Made by a program: the position numbers and the translations under genes
Origin: Protonemura montana
Lineage: Eukaryota > Arthropoda > Insecta > Plecoptera > Nemouridae
NCBI GenBank assembly: GCA_947568835.1
Contig: OX387610.1
Coordinates: 1,614,501 to 1,678,500, forward strand
Reading direction: 5' to 3'
DNA length: 64,000 nt
The notes under the pieces: model-generated
Seen by the model: only the letters and a program-made list of their open reading frames with translations
What the model was told of the DNA's origin: nothing
The model's database searches: none
Shown: piece after piece, positions 11,101 through 22,313 of the stretch
Layout: each line of letters opens with the position of its first letter
Position numbering within the stretch: position 1 is the stretch's first letter

Positions 11101-13789
11101 CCTGTCTAAGACCAAGGGGACCACCGGCTTAACGTCCCTTCCGAAGGACGGTACAACGCGAACAACAGGATTCCTTCACAAATCCATGCTGTCAAGAGGT
11201 TGATAAGCAAGGCGAGTGAAGTTGCTGTACTAACTTTCATCCCGAACAGAACTGGTCATGTGCATGATGGTCACCCATCCAATACCTGACCCAGTGCAGT
11301 GTTGCTTAACTTTCATCCCTCCAACCTCTCTCCCGAACAGAACTGGTCATGTGTATGATGGTCACCCATCCAAAACCTGACTCAGCGCAGTGTTGCTGAA
11401 CTTTCATCCCTCCAACCTCTCTCCCGAACAGAACTAATCATGATTATAAAACGCAGTGCCTAATTAGCAGTACACTACATAGTGCTTCTGGACAAGTACT
11501 CAGATTATTTTATGTGTATTGGTTGAAAACGATGCAAAGGTGTAATTGATACAGAATTGTGGCTCTATTACGGCTTTACGGTTTTCTATCTACGGAAGTC
11601 GACCTGTTACAAAGTGGAGTTTGATTTTGATTGTAAAGTGTGTTTCTGATTTATGTACGCTCAACAATTCTTCTAATATACTGTAAGAATTGCTAGGCTT
11701 TCGGGCGTATGAACATTCAACCATCTCCACTCCCGCTGTGCTGGTGTTGTGTTTGGACGCTTCTTTCAGGTAATGAGCTTACCTCTGCACCGCAATTATA
11801 CTTGCTCATAAGAAGGCTGTACAGAAAATAACCAAGCTAATTTTATAATTTAGATTTTTGCGATTAAAAGATAGCATCGTACATCAACTGCTACAGGTTC
11901 TGATAAAGATTCGTCAAGTTAGAATATCGTACAACCATAGCGCTAATTTTAAGCTTTCTTTGCGAAAAATTGCTACCAAATGATTGCTTTACTGCAAAAA
12001 TAATAGAGGATGCCGCCAGATGGAGTCACCGTCGCTTCGAATGATAAGACATTTTATTTCTGTTATTTCTCGCAGATTACTCGCATTTGTGACTGGTTTA
12101 CACTCAATTAATCTTTATTAATGCTAACCTCAACGATTGATAAACATGTATCGCGATATTTTGAGTCGTAATTCATTGATGAGTTTTGCTAAAAAGGACA
12201 GCAGCAAGCGCCATCGGGTGGCACCTACCGTTACCACGTGTTGCCAGCTTGTTAGCTCAGCAGCAAGCGCCATCGGGTGGCACCTACCGTTACCACGTGT
12301 TGCCGGCCTCGTTTGCTCAGCAGCAAGCGCCATCGGGTGGCACCTACCGTTACCACGTGTTGCCGGCCTCGTTTGCTCAGCAGCAAGCGCCATCGGGTGG
12401 CACCTACCGTTACCACGTGTTGCCAGCCTCGTTTGCTCAGCAGCAAGCGCCATCGGATGGCACCTACCGTTACCACGTGTTGCCAGCCTCGTTTGCTCAG
12501 CAGCAAGCGCCATCGGGTGGCACCTACCGTTACCACGTGTTGCCGGCCTCGTTTGCTCAGCAGCAAGCGCCATCGGGTGGCACCTACCGTTACCACGTGT
12601 TGCCAGCTTGTTTGCTTAGCAGAAAGAATAAAACTATCGCCAGCTCTCTGACTATACCTATAAACTCAATGATATTATCTTTCGAAGATTTTGATTGAAA
12701 CTTCACGTATAGTTAATACCTACTTTCACTCGCAGAGTTAATGTTCACGTTTAGGCCCAAACAAGTTTTAAACATATTATTATTGGATTCTTGAATGTGT
12801 TTTTTATAATTGTGTGAAAGTTCTTCGACTGAGCTGCGTTAGTTTTTTTTAATCATATACATTCGTATTTTTTTGTTTGCGATCACTTTTTCAATAGATG
12901 TTTTGACCGGACTTAGCATTTTAGAACGCTTACTTCCGTCGAGTTCTTCCTTTCAATGTCAGATCGATTACAATCTGCGATGTAAAAACGGAAAAAGTCA
13001 TGGTTATTGCAAATGCCTATGCTATCTGATGATCAGAGGAAGCATAGCTAGACTCGAAATGATCTATCGTGTTCGCTATTTGGCGTAGAGAAATATTGAA
13101 AAAAATGACCGTTAACATCTTTGGCTACTTTAATTAAACATGACCCTGAGATTTAAATGTGTATCTATGTAAAAATATTAAAATCTAATGTGTTTTAAAC
13201 CTAATTAGGTCTTTTATCAAAAACTAAAGACGTTAATCTTGAAACATATTGGTTAATTTATTGTTATTTCAAGATATTTAATAAGCGTAACAATTTTGTG
13301 AGGTTTTAACAATATTCAATACGAACACAATATAAACCTGATTTAATTGCTAAAGTTAGAGACGAACCACTTCGAGCAAAATGCAGATTTAAGCAACTAA
13401 AATAACTTACCAAGAAGCATTTGCAGTCCTCCAAGCAGCAAGAAACTATTGTGGTCATCTTCTAGACTCCTCGTCCGATTTGTCGGCGTCTTAATCAACA
13501 ATCCATCACTCCCAACGGTGCCACTAGAAATATTTGATTCCAACGTAGACGTTCCGACAGACCCTTTCTTCCCATTGCTTCCAATTGACTCCAGAGTCGC
13601 CGTATCAATCGATCCCTTCTTCCCGTTACTCTCTTTAGAATTTCCACCATCACTATTTCTGGACTCTTTCCCTTGCGAATGATTTCCGCTGCTATTCGAG
13701 TCTCGTCCATCGAAACTCTCTTCAGAATCTAAAGTCCTATAACACTGCATTCTTCCATCACCGCAGTCAAACTCAATTGTTTCACTCAT
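8161..13789 (-). CDS. CD20/MS4A-like four-transmembrane protein, three exons
   Basis: Exons are 13411-13789 (ATG at 13787-13789), 8977-9221 and 8161-8460 (TAA at 8161-8163). Donors are GTAAGT and GTTTGT; acceptors are ATTTAG and TTTACAG. Phases match: the first junction splits a Gly codon and the second is phase 0. The product is 307 residues. The first 110 or so are Ser/Gly/Asn-rich and hydrophilic, with no signal peptide. Hydrophobic spans follow at about 116-139, 148-169, 173-201 and 219-241, then a basic and Cys-containing tail near 242-260. The GLQMLLG stretch in span 1 and GLWGG in span 2 resemble the CD20-like (MS4A) family, whose members are four-span plasma-membrane proteins that organise receptors or channels. 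That family call is inferred from topology and these motifs; another tetraspan family is possible. Intron 1 is 4.2 kb and full of repeats; intron 2 is 516 bp. Confidence 0.75.
9331..9470 (-). repeat. dispersed repeat family R1, copy 1
   Basis: In minus orientation the segment reads GGGTTTTGAATGCTAAGT, TTTCCCGACGTTTCGTAAC and CCTGTTAC, as in copies at 42955 and 53952. A nearby motif (TAGACTTGAGTCTAAAACC, 9451-9469) also accompanies the 42.9-kb copy. It lies in intron 1 of the tetraspan gene. Confidence 0.65.
9948..10560 (+). mobile_element. 60-bp-repeat element, copy C (seven units) in the tetraspan intron
   Basis: Units fill 9948-10374. The right arm follows, with GCATTAATAAAGATTAATTG and GCGAGTAATCTGCGAGAAAT, ending near GACTCCACC at about 10540. 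Terminal repeats are unclear. It lies in intron 1 of the tetraspan gene, on the strand opposite to that gene's transcription. Confidence 0.8.
11009..11435 (-). mobile_element. 5S-derived SINE in the tetraspan intron, about three modules
   Basis: The minus-strand body (CCGTCCTTCGGAAGGGACGT) and about three 5S modules are present, the first deleted in part. The 5S head and the terminal ATCA tail are lost. It lies between two 60-bp arrays. Confidence 0.82.
11930..12671 (-). mobile_element. 60-bp-repeat TIR element, copy D (seven units), inverted relative to copy C
   Basis: The array at 12199-12618 is the reverse complement of copy C. The right arm lies at 12000-12195 and extends to about 11930 (CAACCATAGCGCT). 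The terminal repeat at 12638-12671 (CGCCAGCTCTCTGACTATAC, then TATAAACTCAATGA) is the complement of the left end of copy B. Both C and D lie in intron 1 of the tetraspan gene. Confidence 0.8.
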
Positions 13790-14990
13790 TTTTACCTGAC
13801 GTTTGAGTTAAAATTAACGGATCACATTTCACAGATGTCACGCGCCATGGTCCACAACACTGATATAAAAGAGATCACCATCCGGAACTAATTAATGCAC
13901 TTGCTACGCCGCTCTAGTTAGAAATGACATGTGCTTTACGAGGTTTGCCGGTGTTGTTTGAGATGCTCGTATGATCATGCGGCTGAAGCCAAGAGTCGAA
14001 GAACACTGACGGTGTACGTAGTTTGGTGGTTCGATACCTCCAATGAGTTTCTCGCGCTCGAGCTTGCCGCTCTGGAGAGAGAGAAGAAGTGGATCATGAT
14101 TGTGATCGATGACATACTTGCCATATGAGACTTGAAAGTAGCGATGGTTTGCGTTGTTGTCCATGGTACCTCGATGGACATGGAGAGATGGTAATTTTGT
14201 CACCTTGGCCGCCGCGGGGATGGTACCCGAGGTTTTTCGTTCTTGGAAATGGATGACGAGTCTGGTTTGAAAGTGGATGAAGTGGATTGGCAGGTGATTT
14301 AACTTCAAGAGAGTTCACGGCTAGGAAAAGTTTTTTTTAATCGTTTTGTTTTTGCCCGCAGGGAGGTTTTTTAGGGATTTTTTGATGTGGGATTGTTTTG
14401 TCTTTTGGAAAGATGAAAAAGTTGAATTGTAAGCAACTTTTGTACGAATACAACTGGACATGACATGTTTATAGAATATAATTCAAAGAGATTTTACTTT
14501 CCCATGACTTGAGAAACGGGAGTCTACCAGCTACCGATGTAATTTAGCATCCTCATTTTTGCATTTTAGTATTTTTTTAGTAATTTTTAGCATTTTTTTT
14601 TTGCCAAATACACAATTTTTTACACCAATTTATTATAAACCATCCAACCATTTCGTTATTTTTGTTTGCACAAGATGTGAGCTGTTTTCTGAATGAAGGT
14701 TTGAATGAAGGAATGAAATAATAGAGAGACAGAAAATCATTACTAATTGCATATCAAAGAGATCGTGATACAGGAAAGAGGAATTCCCTTCCAATTACTA
14801 AAGTGGCCAAGTGCAAGGTACATAATGGATTTCGTGCTTCAAAGAGGACCAGAAAAACCACGCTTGACTCTAAAAAGAACGTGGTCAAACCTCGATAAGA
14901 AAGGCAAGTCTCAGTTTTAAAAATAATATTTGAACTCGATGCTAAAAATAATAGAATTCAGAGAGAAAGAGAATTCAACCCTGCGTTGAT
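13790..14990. other. upstream region of the tetraspan gene, no gene recognised
   Basis: Positions 13900-14320 are richer in GC than the surroundings and open in several frames on both strands, without a recognisable domain. This could hold the promoter or UTR of the tetraspan gene. An AT-rich stretch follows to 14990. Confidence 0.4.
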
Positions 14991-14992
14991 GA

Positions 14993-15415
14993 ACCGAACA
15001 GTTTGACGTGTTAGAAACACCGGTCCTCGTAGGATCACCGAAGTTAAGCAACACTGCGCTGGGTCAGGTATTGGATGGGTGACCATCACACACATGACCA
15101 GTTCTGTTCGGGAGAGAGGTTGAGGAATGAAAGTTAGTACAGCAACTTCACTCGCCTTGCTTATCAACCTCTCGACAGCATGGATTTGTGGAGGAATCCT
15201 GTTGTTCGCGTTGTACCGTCCTTCGGAAGGGACTTTAAGCCGGTGGTCCCCTTGGTCTTCGACAGGAGTAGGCTACGTGCCCCGAGTTTCCCTTCCTCCC
15301 TTCTAGGCTAGATTACGTTTATCATCATCCACTCATTTACCAACGTCATAAGACCAGTACCGCATGGCCCGTTGTCAAAACAGTGCGTCGCTAAACACCG
15401 CTAATCAATCAATTA
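14993..15415 (+). mobile_element. 5S-derived SINE, full-length single-module copy
   Basis: This is the best reference copy. The 5S head (AAACACCGGTCCTCG) is followed by box A (AAGTTAAGCAACACTG) and box C (GGATGGGTGACC). The body contains TTCGCGTTGTACCGTCC, TTCGGAAGGGACTTTAAGCC and GGTCTTCGACAGGAGTAGGC. The tail is CAGTGCGTCGCTAAACACC with AATCAATCAATTAA. Length is about 420 bp. By known biology, 5S-headed SINEs (SINE3 type) are transcribed by RNA polymerase III from the internal 5S promoter and mobilised by LINEs. No clear target-site duplication was seen. Confidence 0.9.
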
Positions 15416-16230
15416 AGTAAAGCGAAATCTTCAGTTTCACTGCCCATAAAAAGGATGGTTTTTAACTTGATTTTCAGTCTGTTTGTTTGCGCTCTAAATG
15501 CCAAACGCCTGTCCCGATACGCATGGCAAACCTCTCGCTTCGCAACTGTAAGACCCCCTGCACTTTTTATAAAAAAACAAAACTCGGCCACAAATACAAA
15601 TCTTTAATTACGACAACAATTAAATACCTGAATTTTGATTATCTTTTGTCGATAGCCGATTTCTTATTTTCTAAATAACTTTTTTCCTTTTCAAGATGCT
15701 AAAATTCAAAGACAATCATTCTAAGTAATGAACTATCGGCTTCATTTCCCTGTGAACCAAGTCGCCTCGCGAGTAATTAGGAAATTACACCACAATTATG
15801 AAAACCGAGCGGTTCCGTTCCCAAGTTAGCCTAGTTTTGCGTGAAGCTGCAGCAAATATTTTACTTTTGACTGTAGGATCGCGTCAGTCGTCCACGCTCT
15901 TATTTCTGTGCACTGGCGGCTGGTGTTACGTATTCCAAACCAAAACCTGAACAATCGTTCGAGTTCTCATGTAATTACGCTTAATTGAAGGTCACATGGT
16001 AATTAGAGATACACTTTTACGTCATGACTCCTATTGTTGTTACGTCTTATTAATCTGATTCATTGCATGGATGTGTGATTGCAATGCATTTGTATTTATA
16101 TGAAAGTGGTTTCCTACTTTAGAAGCTCTGTCAATTTGCTGCATTCATTGATACTTGATCGAACTTTGCAAATATCTTTTCATTCAAACCGATTCTTGGT
16201 GGATAATTATTTATAGTGTCCTGTATCATC
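15416..16230. other. no gene recognised
   Basis: AT-rich intergenic DNA; a short frame at 15487-15678 has no support. Confidence 0.5.
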
Positions 16231-17339
16231 TAGTTTATTGGTAGGTACTGTAGTTGCTGCTGAGCAAACGAGGCTGGCAATGCGTGGTAACGGTAGGTGC
16301 CACCCGATGGCGCTTGCTGCTGAGCAAACGAGGCCGGCAACACGTGGTAACGGTAGGTGCCACCCGATGGCGCTTGCTGCTGAGCAAACGAGGCTGGCAA
16401 CACGTGGTAACGGTAGGTGCCACCCGATGGCGCTTGCTGTTGAGCAAACGAGACTGGCAACATGTGGTAACGGTAGGTGCCACCCGATGGCGCTTGCTGC
16501 TGAGTAAACGAGGCCGGTAATACGTGGTAACGGTAGGTGCCACCCGATGGCGCTTGCTGCTGAGCAAACGAGGCCGGCAACACGTGGTAACGGTAGGTGC
16601 CACCCGATGGCGCTTGCTGCTGAGCAAACGAGGCCGGCAATACGCGGTAACGGTAGGTGCCACACGATGGCGCTTGCTGCTGAGCAAACGAGGTCGGCAA
16701 CACGTGGTAACGGTAGGTGCCACCCGATGGCGCTTGCTGCTGAGCGAACGAGGCTGGAAACACGTGGTAACGGTAGGTGCCACCCAATGACACTTGCTGC
16801 TGAGCAAACGAGGCTGGCAAAACTTGGTAACGGTAGGTGCCACCCGATGGCGCTTGCTGTTGAGCAAACGAGGCTGGCAACACGTGGTAACGGTAGGTGC
16901 CACCCGATGGCACTTGCTGCTGAGCAAACGAGGCCGGCAACACGTGGTAACGGTAGGTGCCACCCGATGGCGCTTGCTGCCGTCTTTTTTAACAAACCGC
17001 TACGATTAAATAATAACGACTCAAAATATCGCGATACATGTTTATCAATCGTTGAGGTTAGCATTAATAAAGATTAATTGAGTGTAAACCAGTCTCAAAT
17101 GCGAGTAATCTGCAAGAAATAACGAAATTAAATTTCTTAATACTCGATGCGACGGTGACTCCACCTGGCGGCATCCTACATTATTGTTGTAGTAAAGCTA
17201 TGATTTGGCAGCAATTTTTCGCAAAGAAAGCTTCAAAGTAGCGCTATGGTTGTACGATATTCTAACTTGACGAACCTTTATCAGAACGAGATTAACGTTG
17301 GCCCCGTGTGTCAGCTCTGACTATACCAATAAACTCAAT
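16231..17339 (+). mobile_element. 60-bp-repeat TIR element, copy E (12 units), best right half
   Basis: Twelve units fill 16255-16982. The long right arm runs 16983-17310 (GAGTGTAAACCAGTCTCAAA, GACTCCACCTGGCGGCATCC, GCTATGGTTGTACGATATTC). The right terminal repeat is at 17311-17339 (TCAGCTCTGACTATACC, then AATAAACTCAAT). The left end is reduced to TAGTTTATTGGTAGGTAC near 16231. No transposase is encoded, so it would be a nonautonomous element. Confidence 0.85.
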
Positions 17340-18456
17340 TATAATAACCAATGACTCTAATTTACAAATCTATATTGAAACTTAAAGTATGACCGTAGAA
17401 GTCTCCACCCAACTATTCAGACAAATCAACATAATTAAATTTTTAATCAAGAAAGCTTCCAGACGAATCTTCCAGCCGAATCTTTCACCAGTAGAAATAT
17501 GATAATTGATAATTATAAATTGCACATTTTAATTGCTAAGAAGTAGGTACAAGAAGTAGGTACAAGAAGTAGGTAGGTACTCTCATTTTAAAATATTTGG
17601 CCAATGTCTGTACAAAACTTCTTGGATAAAACATAGCACCCCCTGCGTCGAAGACTGAGTTTCTAACTGATATGCACCTATCCAAGCAAGGCCAAGTATC
17701 GAAGCTTGATGACAAACCCACATCGGTCTCAGCATCTTAAAGATAAAGCCAACATCGGAAACAAACAAGGCATCGATGGGACCTTAAAACCTGGGACAAC
17801 CCGACTACTTTCCCTGTTTCTTAGCTCCACCAAGCGGTCTTCCATAGAGCAGACTAGCTAAAGTACTTAGAGACCAACTTACTTAGATGTAAGAAGCGAC
17901 TCACTGCTTGGCCTCCGCTGTTCAGATCACTTGATGGACCGATGTCTTTTCAACCAAATCCCCAACAAATGCCCTAGAGTTTTGGACCTTAGTTTGAAAG
18001 AAATTAGTTTAAAAGCATATGAAATTCGACAAACTGAGATCTTGGCTTTGAAAGAGCTATGTTTGAAAGCACCGAACAACGACAGTGTTTAGTGCTGTCT
18101 TTGCCAATGAATTACCTTGAATCTCTTGGCAAATCTCACTGTGGAAATTGAACTGGCAATGCAAGCGTTGGAAGTGACTTCAAAGCTTACTCTTATTTCT
18201 TTTAAGCTAAGAGCAAGAAGAAGGAATTGAAATTGGAATTGAAAAATAATGAATCTGACACTTGGACCAGAAATTCCATCTATGATTAACAGAAATACCA
18301 CAAGTTAAGAAGCACACAGGCAAAGTTGACGGATTGATCATAAAAAACACTGCGTAACATAACTGAGAAAAGTGCAGAGAAATTTTGTTGGTGTTTGGCA
18401 AATGTAGCTTCACAATTTTTTAATACAAAATTTGGCTAATTGATTATCACTAAAAA
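17340..18456. other. no gene recognised
   Basis: Short frames on both strands without domain or splice support. A 13-bp unit (AAGTAGGTACAAG) is repeated at about 17540-17570. Confidence 0.45.
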
Positions 18457-18696
18457 CTAAGCAACATTTCTTTCAATTTCGGTGAAGAAGGAAAGAGAGG
18501 TGGAACACAACTTATCGGAGAAGGAGAGGTGTGGTGCACTTGTTGAAAATTCTGTCAATGTCTTTAACAACGAAACATCTAAATTCTCTGAATTTGTACA
18601 CAATTCTCGACAAATACAATTTTCTTCTTTGGTAAGTTGTCCTTCCATCTTTCCTTCTTCAACACAAGTAACATTACTTTTGTTTTTTTGGGGCAT
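18457..18696 (-). CDS. small ORF of 79 residues downstream of HUS1, hypothetical
   Basis: A complete ATG-to-TAG frame starts 150 bp beyond the HUS1 stop on the same strand. It encodes a hydrophilic Glu/Lys/Ser-rich peptide with six cysteines, beginning MPQKNKSN and ending EIERNVA; I see no signal peptide or membrane span. It could be a separate small gene, 3' UTR sequence of HUS1, or chance. The plus strand of the same DNA is also open and ends at a good GTAAGT donor at about 18632, so the coding strand is uncertain. I do not recognise the product. Confidence 0.25.
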   Translation of the reverse strand: MPQKNKSNVTCVEEGKMEGQLTKEENCICRELCTNSENLDVSLLKTLTEFSTSAPHLSFSDKLCSTSLSFFTEIERNVA

Positions 18697-18845
18697 TTAG
18701 AGAGGTAGAGTAGATTTTAGTTCTAGGAACCAACCATTCACAGCTAATTGTAATTGAACTTGAATGTTGTCAACAAATAATCAAAAAATTTGCTCCAGAA
18801 AACACAATAAGAACACGGCGTCGAATTATTTCCACCCAAAACACG

Positions 18846-20304
18846 TTAGTATTCACCGACGTTCATCAGCAAGAAGTTCATCTTGATATTGTCATCTTCG
18901 AGGAACATGTGCACCGATCGTTTATCGCTCACCGCGCACATCACTTGGGCGAGTCCTACTTGGTCGCATGCCGTGAACTGAGTGAAGCTCTTGATGTCAA
19001 CAAACACCGACGCTACGCCGCTGTTGCTGTCGTTGGCACATCTCCCGTGATTTCGTTCCACTGGAAGCTCGCTGAAAAAACAAACACAAATTCTTAGAAA
19101 TTCTGAACAATCTGCCAACAATCAGTAGGAATAAATCCAAGCTGGTAAATCTGGGACTATTGAATATTGACTATTGAATATTGAATGGCCAAAAGCACTC
19201 ATGGGTTTAGCTTGAACAACCAGCCACTGTCTGATATCTACCTTAGAATCGTTAAAGTATTCTACTCGAGTTTCAATGACTGACCAATGAATCATGAACA
19301 CCAGACAACGTCACAAAGCAAAACTATATCAGAGGGCTTACAAAATAGTCCAGCACAAATGATCAAAATAGGTGTGTACCAACTGGCAATTGTTCTGAGA
19401 GAGTATGCCAATTTAAAGATTCATCTTCTGTTAGTTACAGAATAAGAAGAGTCTTACCGAAAGGTTGTGGTGACTTTGATTGATTGAGATTCGGTTCCAA
19501 GTACAAAAGAACCATCTTGTCCAACAGTCAACTCGAGGACAGGACAAAAGCTGAGCATTCGCTCTGATATGTGGCGCAGACGTTTTAGGGCAGGGGCCTA
19601 AGAGAAAAAGAAGTTAGAAAAAATGAAGATTCAAATAAATTACAGACAATTATTTAAGAATTAGGCTCCTAAATGCTCTGAATTTAGATTGCATTTGGTT
19701 GTGTACCTGGAGGATGACGTTGGCTTCTGGCAGGTTTGGGGCGGTGTAGCCTGGCCACTGCCTACGAGGTACTACGGTGACAGGGATGTCGTGAACAATG
19801 AGACGAGAGTTTCCTCCGGCAGATGATAGCTCCACTTCACAGGAAAGGCAAGGGCTGACTTTATTGGTCAGCTTGATTTTCAAGCACAGTACCTAATAGA
19901 TAAGAAGACCTTTTCAAGAACACTCAACAGAAATTGGCACTTTTCACATCAAAATTGGTTAAAGAAAGATGGGAGAACAAGATAACCAAAAGCCTTACCT
20001 GTGAAGGTTTTAGAGAGTGTAAAGCTTTGGAGAGGAGTTCAGGATTAAGTTCTAGAAATATTTCATTCTCATCACGTTCACTCGAAACTCCTTCCATCTT
20101 GTAGTAATCAAAGAAGTGTGCATGATCGATGACGTACCAAGCTTTCGGTTGCTTGGTCAAAAGACTTTCGTCTATCGTCATTAAGTGCAGACTGATCGGA
20201 GTAATTCGCATAACACACTCCTTCGTAAGCTTGGCAATCGATGATACAATCCCACATAACTGCTTTACATAGCCAGAATCCGTTAATTTGGCACGGAATT
20301 TCAT
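18846..20304 (-). CDS. HUS1: HUS1 checkpoint clamp component (9-1-1 complex), four coding exons
   Basis: Coding exons, in transcript order, are 19999-20304, 19707-19892, 19458-19597 and 18846-19071; introns are 106, 109 and 386 bp, all GT-AG. The spliced frame is 285 codons plus TAA; human HUS1 is about 280 residues. Recognisable pieces are the N-terminus MKFRAKLTDSG, MEGVSSE and EIFLEL near residues 70-90, LKIKLTNK at 106-113, IVHDIPVTVVPR near 134-145, and the C-terminal FVDIKSFTQF segment. By family knowledge, HUS1 is a PCNA-like subunit that forms a ring with RAD9 and RAD1, is loaded at DNA damage and activates ATR signalling in the nucleus. I chose the ATG at 20302-20304 because it begins the conserved MKFRAK. 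A non-ATG extension three codons longer exists but is not needed. No frameshift or missing block is seen. A possible 5' UTR intron lies at 20323-20394. The identification is strong. Confidence 0.93.
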
Positions 20305-20322
20305 GACGTTCAAAGTGGGGAA

Positions 20323-20394
20323 CTGCGAATAAATGACATTTTATTTTTAAAATGTAAGAGCATGTGCGCAACCGGAAAAGCAGACAAAAATTAC
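20323..20394 (-). other. possible 5' UTR intron of HUS1
   Basis: On the minus strand a donor (CACAG then GTAATT) lies at 20394-20395. An acceptor (TTATTCGCAG) ends at 20323, 18 bases before the HUS1 ATG. The 72-bp spacing fits the short introns in this gene. A TATAAAATATT string just upstream (about 20409-20420) could instead be a TATA element, so the first UTR exon is unproven. Confidence 0.4.
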
Positions 20395-20690
20395 CTGTGA
20401 ACTTATTTAATATTTTATAGGTTATGTATGCACCCGCATTGGCGGCAATTTGACGTTTGGTACTCTGTGATGTAAGCAACCGAAAGCGAACGAAGCGAAA
20501 GATTGGTAAGCAGTGGTAAGCAGTAAGCATCTACTCTTGCCGAATTTGCTTCTGCCCGGGCGTTCAAAGGAGTTCGAAGTGCTTGATGATTAAAACTAAG
20601 AAGACTGAATAATTGAATTGAAGGGGGTTTAAGGTAAAATTGTACTTAAATTGTAATTTTATGTTTATTGTTTCTTATTATCTAGTAAAA

Positions 20691-20705
20691 TGGTTTTCAG
20701 AAAGG
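20691..20705 (+). CDS. possible divergent 5-codon first exon (MVFRK)
   Basis: AAAATGGTTTTCAGAAAG is followed directly by a GTAGGT donor, about 390 bp upstream of the HUS1 start on the opposite strand. This is the layout of a bidirectional promoter. No second exon was recognised, so it is a lead only. Confidence 0.15.
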
Positions 20706-21186
20706 TAGGTACAGCATTGAGTAATTGCTTATAGTTTCTCGGAGTTGATCTTTAGAAACTTTTAGACAAATGTTCAGGAAGATTTCGCATACAAAATTCA
20801 GCTGTCACTTTTTTTGCTAGCCTAGGCCAAAAAATTGCTAATTTGCTTCCTTGGCTGCCAGAAATAACTTCATATACAGTTCAGGATTAATTCTTTCCTC
20901 TGTCTTAGACCTCTGTTGGTTACATTTTCAATAAATCCTTCCTTCGCTAAACAACAGCAACGTTTAAGGGCTAACAAATGCCCTGGTTTTTTTTTAAATG
21001 TTGATTTTTTTTATACATGTTAGCCTAATGTATGGGCATATGTAAAAAAAAATAATTTAAAATCTTTTGAAAGTTTTAGTTGAAATAATAATAAAAACAA
21101 ATAAAAATGCCATCTTTCAGTATAATTGCTTCAAGAAATGACAGAGATATATCTGTGATCTGTGATCAAATAAAAAACCTTATTTT
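20706..21186. other. no gene recognised
   Basis: AT-rich sequence upstream of HUS1; nothing identified. Confidence 0.45.
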
Positions 21187-21215
21187 AGAAGCTCTGTCAG
21201 GCGATCTCAGCATCT
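21187..21215 (-). repeat. detached piece of the 114-bp repeat
   Basis: GAAGCTCTGTCAGGCGATCT followed by CAGCATC is the reverse complement of the middle of the 114-bp unit arrayed at 44903-45690. Confidence 0.75.
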
Positions 21216-21235
21216 AAATGTCTATCAAAACTTGA

Positions 21236-21535
21236 ATGTTGGTTTGTAATGTGTCAAAGTGCTGGGATAACAAGAATATGTTGATTTGTAATGTGTCAAA
21301 GTGCTGGGATAACAAGAATATGTTGATTTGTAATGTGCCAAAGTGCTAGAATAACGAATTTGTTGATTTTTAATGTGCGAAAGGGCTGGGATAACAAGAA
21401 TATGTTGATTTGTAATGTGCCAAAGGGCGGGGTTAGTGAATATGTTGATTTGTAATTTGCTAAAGGGCTGGGATAACAAGAATATGTTGATTTGTAATGT
21501 GCCAAAGGGCTGGGATAACAAATTTGTTGATTGGG
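21236..21535 (+). repeat. 42-bp minisatellite, about seven units
   Basis: The unit begins TTGATTTGTAATGTGCCAAA and continues GGGCTGGGATAACAAGAATA. Early units have GTGTCAAAGTGC, later ones GTGCCAAAGGGC. It directly follows the 114-bp-repeat fragment. Confidence 0.9.
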
Positions 21536-22313
21536 AAAGTAAGGGGACAGTACGGAACTTACCGAGCGGGAGTGGCTGGCCGCTATTGTGGAAATTCTTT
21601 GTGAACGTTTCGGCTGGACGAAGTTACTAATTCAGTTCTTCTCTCAGACATTACGTGATTGGCGAAATACAATGGCAATAAAATAAGAAAAAAATAACAA
21701 TATTTTGGCAACGTATAGTGGAAAACATCCTCTTTTGATAAGGGTGGGATAAGGGATGACCTCAACAGGGATGAGGCAGAGGCGACCCGCATGGACGAGT
21801 ATTGGTACCTTCATATTTCTTGTGTCGAGAACGGCAGGCCATTGTTAACATGTCAGTTTATCCACGTGATATTTTCATCCAAATTTTTTTTTAGAATTTA
21901 AAAAATATGTAAAAAGCATTTAATTTTCTTTGTTTACGCTCTCGTTTGAGCTAAATCTGGGAAGGTAGATTCACGGGGGAATATTATGACCTGGTTAGGA
22001 ATCGTGGAATGTAAGGGAATTCTGGAATGGAATGCTGGCCAAGTTTGTACCTGATAATTCTAGGGTGTTTACGAAACCATGTTCAATTTACCTTCAGGCG
22101 TGATAGGTACCGACAAAAGATCGTACAACGACAGATTTAGATTCAACTAATTATCGATATGTCTCTTTTGTAATGAAGGTTTCAATAATTTATCACCCCT
22201 AAATGACAATCTTTTTAATTTCATGCTTATTGAGCAAAATTCTCCTCTTTTATTAACTGTGAATGTGAAACTCTGCAATGATTATATTTTGGTGAGTGGT
22301 AATTAACAAAAAA
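21536..22313. other. no gene recognised
   Basis: Intergenic; nothing identified. Confidence 0.45.

Noticed and set aside
16207..17064. 285-codon minus-strand frame with a repeated GWHLPLPRVAGLVCSAASAI pattern, resembling a repeat protein
   Set aside because: Same cause; it starts in the element's right arm and ends with the array, and shows no coding-type conservation.
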